Shown here piece by piece: positions 55,301-64,000 of a stretch of DNA of 64,000 bases. The translations under genes and the position numbers were made by a program. The DNA is from Panicum virgatum (lineage: Eukaryota; Streptophyta; Magnoliopsida; Poales; Poaceae), in NCBI RefSeq assembly GCF_016808335.1, contig NC_053143.1, positions 51,057,441 through 51,121,440 on the forward strand, read 5' to 3'. Positions within the stretch are counted from its first letter, which is position 1. Every line of letters begins with the position of its first letter. The notes under the pieces were generated by a model that saw nothing but the letters and a program-made list of their open reading frames with translations, was not told the DNA's origin and searched no databases.

Positions 55301-57545
55301 ACAATGTCTAGAAAAGAATAGATCACGTCAAAAGAATTTTATCAACTGAAAAAGCATCATTATCCAAGATAAGATTTGGAAGCCAGGAAATACATGGCAA
55401 TTAAAAAAATGTACATTTTACAATCAGTTTTCAACATGCAAAACCCAGAAGACAACTAGTTGAGAAAAGAGCATGGACATAAAGCATCAAAACACAAGAC
55501 AAAATTTTTCATTCAAAAACCTACATCGATATTAACAAGGCAACAACAAAAATGAAACTAAAACCAAGTTGAGAGAGTATCCAAACATGTACCTCTTTGA
55601 ACGAGAGCGCGAACGAGATCTAGATCTACGGTCACGGTCACGGCTCTTAGACGGGGAGCGGGAGCGGGACCGATGCCTACGGTGGCCATCTCTGTCACGG
55701 TCTCTTCTCCTGCATTATCAACCATACATCAGATTTCTGCTGCAAGTAACTTTGCGCTTTTCTATTTTTACAACAATGTTTATTATCGAGAAACATGTAT
55801 CCTCCTTTCATTTGAATTTATTCATCTAGACTGCATGGTTTAGACATTGAATACGCAGACCGAAGTTTCCAGAATACAGCTGGATCAAAAATTTGGCTGA
55901 GGAAACTGAAACAATTAACAAACAACAATGCATATACTGTCTGTAACTGTCTAGTTTCAGATGAGTAAAAAAAATACATAACAAAGCATAGACAACTCTG
56001 CAGAGTGCAGATGACAATTGAATTGCAAAGTGTTCCAGTGATTAAAAAACCTTCACAAAATTAGCTTATTTAGAAATATCCAAAATTAGCTTATTTAGAA
56101 ATATCTATACACTACAGTGCATTATTAGTATATTATAAACAGCTTTAGAAAACTATGAAGAGGTAAAACATTGATTGCTTAGGCACATAATATATTCCTG
56201 CAACTTTGAGAGTCTCTTGAACATAGGTTATCAAGTTATATTGGTGGGCAGGATAGCTTTGCAGTCATCAATTCATTAAAAAAGTTTAGGACTAGCCATA
56301 AAAATTCGCCAGACAGAAGCAGGATTTGCAAAACCAAGTTAAACTTGGACAAATACTTGGCACATTACCTTTCAGAATCATGGCTCCTGTGACGGTCACG
56401 ATCATCACGGTGGCGGTCACGATCATCGGATCGATCACGGTGTTCCCTTTTCTCGCTGCGCTCGCGGCGATCCCTGTGGTGGCGATCACGATCCCTGTCC
56501 TTGTCACCTCTTTCGCGGTCCTTCTCCCTGTCCCGGTCCCTCTCCCTCTCTCGGCCACGGTCCCTGTCCCGCTCCCTGTCCTTGCCCTTATCACGTTCTC
56601 TGTCCCTTTCTCGGGATTTTGAGGAACCACTGTCATGCGACTCTGTCTCGTGCTAAAGAAAGTAAAAAAAATCAATTAGTCTGGTGACTTGTCCGAAGAC
56701 AACAGTTGTAAACTCGATACTAAAGCAGGTAGACTGAGATTGATACCGCCCCATCAATCCATGAGCAGCACTAATTAATCCAACAAGTGGTCATATAACC
56801 CACCTATCACTAAGCCGAACAAAAAGTTGACAACCCAGCAATAAAATGCCAACATTCAACTTATTTTGTATTATATCCAGTGGCAAAATAAGATGATAAG
56901 CTAAATAAAACAAGCATGGTAAAAGTTTGTCATATTAGCCACCTCTGATTCTCATCAGCACTGACAGGAAGATTTCTGATGGCCGCATCCAGCGCACTAC
57001 CAGAAGACGGCAATTCGAAACAAAATCGTAGTAGATTCTAATTTATTCCGCATGTTCTAGTATTATGTCCATTCTCTAAGAAAACTGTTCCCGATGTTTC
57101 AGTATTATTTATGTCCATTATCCAAGAGGAAACAGATCACGCACGCTCTAGGCTCCGCAAACACGGCGCCCCTACTGAACCAATCGAACCCAGCCAGCAC
57201 AACGGACCACACAAGCCAAACCCCCCTCGCGCCCGGACCGAATTCGAAAAACCCACACAGATCGCCCTGCCGCAGACCCTTCCCGTCCCCCCTAACCAAA
57301 GCAGCTGGTACGGTACAGCCCCCAAGCCGCACGTTACGGAGGCGGGCGCGTCAGATCGGGGCCGCGCGCGCACGAACCTGGGGCTGGGAGGCGCGGCCGT
57401 CAGCGTGGTCGGAGAACCCGGTGGGCTTGGGCCCCGCGGCGGGCGGGGAGCCCCCGCCAGCGGCGTGCTCGGCCTGGGCGTGGGCGCCCGCGTCCCCGGG
57501 GGCGGGGCCGCCGTTGCCCTCGTAGCGCGCGTCGTGCTCGGCCAT
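52374..57545 (-). CDS. U2AF65: Splicing factor U2AF large subunit (U2AF65)
   Basis: Nuclear pre-mRNA splicing factor that binds the polypyrimidine tract and, with U2AF35 and SF1, recruits U2 snRNP. Ten exons: 57545-57378, 56652-56369, 55709-55593, 55166-55093, 54259-54195, 54020-53919, 53841-53221, 53107-52969, 52661-52594, 52511-52374. All borders are GT-AG, and the summed coding length is 1776 (591 residues). The N-terminus is followed by an Arg/Asp/Ser-rich RS region (exons 2-3). RRM1 starts RRVYVGGLPPTANEQ; RRM2 has RIFVGGLPYYFTEAQ and KGYAFCVYQD. The C-terminal UHM spans exons 8-10 (VVTADELRDDEEYEDIVEDM, VGKVFLEYADVEGSTKA, GRKFGGNQVVAVFYPE). The protein ends AAEQYDG. No defects seen. Plant genomes often have two U2AF65 genes; which paralogue this is cannot be told here. 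Confidence 0.95.
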
Positions 57546-57669
57546 CTCGCGGCGGCGGGGTGGGGGATTTTTCTCCTGCCTTGCTCCTTTTCTAATTCGA
57601 CGAGCTAGGGTTTGGTGGGTTGGTTTGGGCCGGCAAGCGGATTTGGAAGGAGGAGCGCGCGTGGGGATT

Positions 57670-57677
57670 TTTATATA
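57670..57677 (-). promoter_or_regulatory. TATA box of U2AF65
   Basis: TATATAAA on the minus strand in a GC-rich promoter, about 125 bases upstream of the start codon. Transcription would start near 57640-57645. Confidence 0.55.
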
Positions 57678-57984
57678 GGAGGCGCGCGCGGGTTCGTGGC
57701 GGAGGAGGCGGGTCGCTGGCCGGTGGGCCCAGGGGAGTTCGATGCGATCTCCGGGCGGCGGGTGCTTGTCTCTCTGGCGAGCGGGCCCCCCCTGGGCGCG
57801 AGGAGTGCGTGGCGGTTGCGGGGTTCGAGTTGGTGGGCTCTCGACAGGAGAGAGAGAGAGATTGGGCTTTCTGGGCTCGCTCTAGCCGGGGTGGCAGGCC
57901 TATTTCATTTCGTGGATTGTTACAATTGTTTTTGTTAGAGAGCGCGTCCAGCCCATGAAGCATTATCTGTAAAGCAATGGTCAT

Positions 57985-60900
57985 ATTGCCCCTACATTAT
58001 ATTATTTATACTATAAAAGTTGAAACAATTGAAAATCTTTCTCACCAAGATTAGGCCCACCGTACCCCTCATGGAGGTCCCACTTGTCAGGCCAAATGGT
58101 TTGACGAAAGGGGGTGGAGTCCCATTTTTTGATAGAAGGAAAATGTTTCCACCCGAAATGCTTGTTTTTTTTTCACCAAAAAGTTCTAGCATACCCACCT
58201 CTTCTACCGGGAGATACCTGCAAAACATACGCACACAACTGGAATATGTATGGCGTTAATGACGGGGCTTGATTTGTTTTGTTTCCATATTATTTGCACA
58301 CGGACAAGGATTTATTTTGTTTCCTTATTATGAACACGCACAAAGGAACGCAGACCCGTCAATTTGTTTCACGACTGGCTGACGTTGGGTCTTTTTGGAA
58401 GGAAAAAAGCGTTGCTGCCTGCCGCCGCCTCCGATCCTGCCTGCCTGCCTCTGTGAGAGTCCTGTTCCTCCGCTGCTTTCGTCGGCGATCAGCCCGGTGA
58501 AAGCGGTTCCCGGCGATGCTAAGGCACTCGACAATGGACAGCAGCGTCAGCGAGAACAGGCCGACGACGAACCGGTTCCTCGACACATCGAGTTGCTCGA
58601 GGAGGTAGAAGGAGCTGAGCTCGCCGGTCCCGCTCCTCCCAGTTGGAGTGTCACCGACCTGCTCTTGTTGCCAACGTCGACGCTGATGCACGACGCCGCC
58701 GATCAGCCTATTGCCGACTCACGACGACAAACGGCGACGCAAAGTATCCACTATTGCCGATGCACGACGCGCCGTCGATCAGGCGATCTGCCTACCTGGA
58801 GGCCACGCTGAGGAGAAACGACAAGGCTTTGTAGGTTGGTTCCTTTGTTTCACGAATCATGTTATTGGCCTCGGTTGATCGCAGCAGATCTTATCATCTA
58901 TATCAAAATAACAGATCGGCAATCCGTTCGAAAGCCAGGTAGCAGCGGCAGCCAACAACCATGCTAAGGATCGGAGGATGTGGACAATAGCATTATCCGA
59001 TGGCCATATTTTTCTGGCTCCTAGAGGTTTATCTGATTGATTACAGTACAAAGTTATTTTTTTAGATAAAGGAATTGATGATATTTATCTGATTGCACGG
59101 CCGCTGCCCTCTCGGATCGAGTTGTCCAAACCGTGGGGCTTGGCTGGTGGCAACGCAGCAACGTCGGCTGGCCGGCCATCACCTTTGCCAATTTCTACTA
59201 TGCCAAAGTATTTTGACCACAGATCGATGCATACTGGTTGCTTTATTCTTTCTTGAGGTTTTAGGTTCTTGCAATTTCACTGTTTCTTTGCAAGTTGTAT
59301 ATGCGCTTGATGCTACATAGATATATAGTTGGATCCAAAGAGTTTGTGCCATTAAGAATTAGGTCCGCGAGGCTGGGAGTAGCTTTCCAATCCAGGCTTT
59401 TATGCCAAAGCTGACTTGTATTTATTCAATTTAATTGGAACTTCAGATTTAGTATACAGATAATTTATTCTTTGTAGTCTACTACAGGGGACCTGTTCTG
59501 CGACCAGTATGGTTTTGCTTCCTTCAAGATACCCACACCTTGCTGACTTCTACCGCCGCTAGCAGTGGTGAGATGGTTGTTCTGTACTTGAGGACGAAGC
59601 AGGTTCTTGCCCATATTTCTCTCATTTTTGTTCTTCTCAATTTCACTTCGACATGGAACAACAATGGCTCCTGGTAAGCACAGCAGATGGCGAGTTCGTT
59701 CTCCTATTGTGCATGGCTTATATTTCTTTTGGACAGTCAGGTTGGTCTAATCTGAGTGATCTCCAAGATTTTAATATAGATTGATCTGTGATTTAGGAGA
59801 TAAATAAAGATCAACATCAACATACATAAAAATTCCAATGAAATGTATGGCTTTCATTTTGCACATTAGTGGTACCTAATAATTTCTTAAGGCTAATATT
59901 AATGTTGGTTAGTTGTCTGGCTAAACTGATGTTTTAACAATAAAACACGTATGCTTGGTTAGGCACATTGCTGTGATAAGCAATATTACTTGTTAGGTTA
60001 CTAAATATTTGCTTTCATTTTTTCTTGAGCTCATGATATTTGATATGAGAGGCAGTGAATCACCAGCCATGGTTATGCCGGCAAAATGAACGCTTGGCTC
60101 ATGGTATTCCGTTTTATACTCCATTATATTAATAATATTATTAATATTTTGGATTATAGAATTCATGTTCTAATTTTTGGACTATAGCTTCAAAGTTGTT
60201 TGAGTGTGGCTCATTGTATTCTGGCTTGTTTTGATATGGGTGGAAATATTTTGTTTTTTTTATATGATATAATACAGGGTACAATGACTTTGTTTTCCTT
60301 CACATTGTTTAAGGTTTTTAATTATTACCATTTGATTTGTTGGAATATATTTGCTGTGAAATTAATCAATAAAATATGTATGCTGCCAAGATAATTTGTT
60401 TTTATTTAGTAAATTAGCTGATGCAGACCTCTTTTGTTTTAAGTTGATTAATGATTTTATTATCCACAAAAAAATTAATCAGCATCTGAGATATACGGGT
60501 CATCTTTAGAGTTGGTTGCTAAATAGAATTCGTTTCAATCATATATCTATATGAATAAGATATATGCAATTACAAAGTATAATCCTCAAGGAGTGAAGAG
60601 TTTGGGATTCTGTCTGTGCAGGCGACAGACATCGATATGTGAACTGGCAATTCTGTTTATACAGGGCCTCTTATGTTTGGGATCCTGTTTAAATAAACAG
60701 GGCCTCTTAATTTTTTATGTCTTATGACCTAGACAGCATGTGGATTCATTCCTATACAAGTTAGAGTAGAATAGATTTTCGATCTAATGTTCCGTATATA
60801 ATTGTGATTTGCACTCAGGTTGAAGTTAGTTGAAGAAAATAAAGTAAAATCTTGGTTATTTGTGGAACTTACAGGATTCCTTTTTCATCTTGTAGACATG

Positions 60901-61169
60901 CACATAGCTCCCATATATGAAATTACTTGGTGCAACAAAAATTTGTTTTTAACTAAGGTTTCTTAATAATGTATTTTTGTTACATTAATTTTACATAATT
61001 TATTGTTAATCTAATTGCTCGTACGTTTTTAAAGCTCTTCACCACTCCTGCTTCGGTTGAGGTCAAGATGCCGAATGGCAGATGTGTTAAGCAGGACACA
61101 TACGTTGAGTACATAAGTTAGAAGGCAGGGGTGGCACGCTGCCAAAAAATTGTATGCCAGAGAGGTTAA
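57985..61169. other. Intergenic DNA between U2AF65 and the MITEs
   Basis: Mostly AT-rich from 59200 on, without recognisable genes. 58400-58800 is GC-rich and holds a small LRR fragment. A TATACTATAAAAGTTGAAA segment near 58008 loosely resembles a Helitron 5' end, but no 3' end was found. Confidence 0.4.
58480..58630 (-). pseudogene. Fragment of a leucine-rich repeat protein
   Basis: The minus strand reads ELSSFYLLEQLDVSRNRFV, then LSIVECLSIAGNRF, two LRR units of the plant-specific LDVSxNRF type. A one-base change after GNRF shifts the frame; the alternative frame continues TGLIAD, as expected for an LRR. No kinase or other exon is nearby. Probably a captured or relic piece of an LRR receptor gene. 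Confidence 0.45.
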
Positions 61170-61461
61170 GGGTCTTTTTGGCATAGCTTCGAGAAGAGCT
61201 TTAAAACTAGCTTCTTGTAAACCTATGCTAAAGAGATAAAATTACAGCAGCTTCTTTCTTGAAGCAACCCGTGAAACCATCCACGTGCTTTCACTAGCAG
61301 GGTGAAGCTAAAAAATATGGCTTCATCAAGCTTTACTAGGAAGAAGCTATTTCGTCGAACATTTTTCAAAACAGTTTTAGCTTCACCAGATAAGCTGCTT
61401 TACCAGAGAAGATGCTTCACTAACTGTTTTAAAAGAAACTGAAGCTATGCCAAACGGGACC
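61170..61461. mobile_element. Tourist-like MITE, 292 bp
   Basis: Inverted ends GGGTCTTTTTGGCATAGCTTC and (reverse complement of the right end) GGTCCCGTTTGGCATAGCTTC, flanked by TAA on both sides (61167-61169 and 61462-61464). AGCTTC/GAAGCT units recur inside. Confidence 0.75.
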
Positions 61462-61622
61462 TAAAATACTTGAGATTCCTAAGAGATACCAAGAAGCCGA
61501 ACACCACAAATTGACCCTCAGGCCTGTTCGGGCGTATATGAAGGTTAAGACTATATGCTTCAAAAGAAGCAAAGGACTTATCTGTCCGACCATAGAATAT
61601 TTGCGCCAACACTCCTCACTAA

Positions 61623-61864
61623 GAGTAAGTATTATAATAGGCTGTAAGCAGACTAAATACTGAGGTGGAGGAGAGAGAAGTGGAGAAAGAAGAAGTGGGC
61701 TGCAAGCTTACACACAACTTCGACATAAGAACTAAGAAAGATTGTGAGACAGATAAGTGGGCCACGTATTAACAGTGAAGAGCTAAATCATTATACTAAT
61801 GGACTAAGAAATAAACTACATAAATTTTTTCAGTTAGCAATGGACTAAACCATTAGACTTGCTC
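61623..61864. mobile_element. Tourist-like MITE, 242 bp
   Basis: Ends GAGTAAGTATTATAA and (reverse complement of the right end) GAGCAAGTCTAATGG, flanked by TAA (61620-61622 and 61865-61867). No coding capacity. Confidence 0.65.
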
Positions 61865-62122
61865 TAAGCAGTTTGACCAAGTTGATGAGTTGGATGTCAT
61901 GCATGCGGGGCAATATATTTTCCGAGATGCTAAATAAAAATTTTTCTCAACTTTTTTTAAGCCAAACAAGTAATTTTCTCAAAAGCGCTGGACGTGGAAG
62001 ACTGGAAGCCCATCTGCATGCCAAAGCGGCCGGCCCTTGTGTGTTGCGTCCACGGCCCACGGAAACCACCCCATCGCATACCCAAATCCCCCAGATTTCC
62101 AATCGATTCGACTTAGAATCCC

Positions 62123-63900
62123 ATGGGTGAGCCTCAACGCCGCGGCGGCGGCGGCGGCGGCTCCGGCGAGGACCGCATCAGCGGCCTCCCCGACGCGCTG
62201 CTGCACGAGATCCTGGTCCGCCTCCGCTCCGCCGCCGCCGCCGCGCGCACCAGCGTGCTGTCTCGCCGCTGGCGCCGCGTCTGGGCGCACCTGCCCGAGC
62301 TCCACCTCGTCGCGCCGCCAGCGGCGGCGCCGGCCTCGTTCCCGGCCACCGTCGACGCCGCCCTCGGTGGGTACCTAGCCCCTACCCTCGAGCGCCTCGG
62401 CGTCTCCCACCGCACCGTTCAACAAGGCCGCGACCTCCGCATCCCGGCCGGGCGCATTGCGCCGTGGCTCCGCTTCGCGGCGGAGCGCGTGGTGGGCGAG
62501 CTCTATCTCTATCTCTGTGTGCCTCAGACGTTCTACGATTTCACACCGGAAGTCCTCGGGGAGGAGGCGGTGCTCGAGCTTCCGGTGTGTCAGCGAGCGA
62601 AGCGAATCGAGCTCCATCTTCAATATGCCTATACAACGTGGCTCCGCCCCCAGGCATCCGGCGGCCTGTTCGCGGCGCTCACGTCCCTGAAGATAGATGG
62701 CTATGTCCACATGCAAGGCAGCGATCTCACAGCCCTTGTGAGCACGCAGTGCCCGTGCTTGAGGGACCTGGATCTTTTCATTACGCTGATTGCCATCTTT
62801 GATGTCTCCACTCACTCCAACTCGTTGCGCACACTGGAGCTCAAAGTCTTAGAGATAAGGCATCTAGAGATTTTGGCCCCAAGTCTTGAAGAGCTCGTAA
62901 TATCTAATCGGCCAATGGAGGCTCAGATCTCCGCTCCGAAGCTTGTCAAGGTAGTTTGGGATGATGCCTATGATCCTCATCTCAATCGGTTTGTTGATGT
63001 TGGCCGTAGGCTCCAGCTTCTGCGAACTTCTAGACAGGCGTTGTCCCTGGCTATGCAGTTCGATCAAGTCGATGAGTTGAATCTGATCGTCGATCTAGAT
63101 TTCTATGGTGTGTTGGTGTTAACAAATTTCATCACAAGTTTTTTTTTAACAAAAATTTCAGACCCTCTAATTGATTAGTTTTTGTCTACTCATGAGTCAT
63201 GACAGATGAAGCTGTGTATGGAAGTTTCGTGAATGAAACAAATAAGCTGCCCAAGTGTAAGAGTTTATAACATGCCATAAAATTGTTGATTGCAAACTTT
63301 GACTTGTTGAGAGTTTTTCGGTTGCTTAGCTTGTTTGAATTTGTGTTATCTTAACCAGTTAACCCAGCTGTAAATGAAGGGTTGTTACTGCACAGGTAGC
63401 AGTATTGGCAGGTGTGGGGCTCCTCAGTCCTCACTATGTAGTGCTGCAGTGTTCTTTAGATAATGTTTGATTTATTACAGCTAGCTGAACCTCGCACCAT
63501 CAAAAGCAAGCTATGTTGATTTATGAATATTATCAATATTATCCACTACTGCAATTTTGTTGCATTCTCTTTTTATTCCAGATGCATTCTTGCCTGCCGT
63601 CTTGCCTTTGTCGTTCGGAAGAGAGTCGCAAAATTGATGGCATCGATCTCTGTTCACTTGAAGTGGTAGAAATCAATGGTTTATTTTCAGGTTCTCATGA
63701 ACAAATGGAACTTGTGGAGTTCCTATCCAGCAATGCAGGAGTTCTTAAAAGGTTGCTCATCAATGACGAATTTTGTCCTAGGCCCAAGGAAGGACGTGTT
63801 TTGTCCGTAGCATGTGTCATCCAAATGTTAAAGTTGTTTTCTTTGTGTTCGGCGAGAGGAGGCAGGTACTTGTTGACTAATTTCAGGGGGTGTGGTAAAT
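62123..63900 (+). pseudogene. Decayed inverted copy of the F-box/FBD gene
   Basis: Exon one (62123-63107) encodes the same protein as 29668-28639: F-box RISGLPDALLHEILVRLRS, WRRVWAHLPEL, FAALTSLKIDGYVH, APSLEELVIS. Exon two starts at 63206, but after NKLPKCKS it jumps to intron sequence of the other copy (TTTATAACATGCC) and stops at 63270. The second half of the exon and its donor are missing. Exon three (about 63582 on) keeps MHSCLPSCLCRSEESRK and MELVEFLSSNAGVLKRLLI, but a one-base loss near 63795 breaks the C-terminus. A truncated 349-residue F-box protein lacking the FBD could still be made. Homology to the other copy runs on to the window end. Confidence 0.85.
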
Positions 63901-64000
63901 GTAATATTATGTGGTCTTTACTAGCTAGTTTTTGCACAATAAGTGCAGGATTGTATGTTTCAGGTGTTTTTAGGATTCATCTTCAGTTCAAATTTGAACC

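Noticed and set aside
56326..56622. 98-residue hydrophobic plus-strand frame (membrane-protein-like)
   Set aside because: It is the antisense of the Arg/Asp-rich RS exon of U2AF65; the hydrophobic look is a product of codon complementarity.
57094..57960. Several 100-165 residue frames around the U2AF65 start
   Set aside because: Overlapping GC-rich shadows of the first exon, leader and promoter.

Overview
This window is nuclear DNA from a grass, most likely a panicoid such as a sorghum relative (inference). The reasons are GC-rich first exons beside AT-rich intergenic DNA, GT-AG introns, grass-type MITEs and TRIMs, an Au-like SINE, and resistance-type NLR, FBD F-box and U2AF65 genes. No organellar, bacterial or viral genes were seen.

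Layout. (1) 3.0-12.6 kb, minus strand: exons of a protein kinase are followed, in the same orientation and splice phase, by an NB-ARC exon and an LRR exon. I read this as one decayed kinase-NB-ARC-LRR gene. It is broken by two different TRIM retroelements, each with a 5-bp target duplication, and by a frameshift in the kinase. Its large intron holds a LINE remnant that was hit by a hAT element, which was itself hit by a SINE. (2) 13.3-19.5 kb: MITEs, a hAT-type element and unresolved retroelement-like repeats. (3) 19.5-26.6 kb: a diverged copy (A) of sequence related to the 3' flank of the U2AF65 gene, split by a rearranged Copia element. (4) 27.6-29.7 kb: an intact three-exon F-box/FBD gene on the minus strand. 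(5) 30-34.8 kb: MITEs and a Helitron-like element. (6) 36.3-50.5 kb: a second diverged copy (B) of the same unit, split by an 11.3-kb Mutator-like element (MULE). The MULE has long terminal inverted repeats and four recognisable genes: a MURA-type transposase, a plant mobile domain (PMD) protein, and two GRF-type zinc-finger proteins. (7) 50.8-52.4 kb: another partial copy, then the native 3' flank. (8) 52.4-57.5 kb: an intact ten-exon U2AF65 gene, minus strand. (9) 58-62 kb: intergenic DNA with a small LRR fragment and two MITEs. (10) 62.1-64.0 kb: an inverted, decayed second copy of the F-box gene that reaches the window edge.

Only two genes look intact: U2AF65, which recognises the 3' splice site, and the FBD F-box gene. 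The rest is accessory DNA. The most unusual items are the kinase-NLR gene with its TRIM insertions, the four-gene MULE, and a dyad motif TGTCGCGCCA-N7-TGGCGCGACA with a constant 7-nt spacer. That dyad occurs in both MULE ends and in a cluster inside the element.
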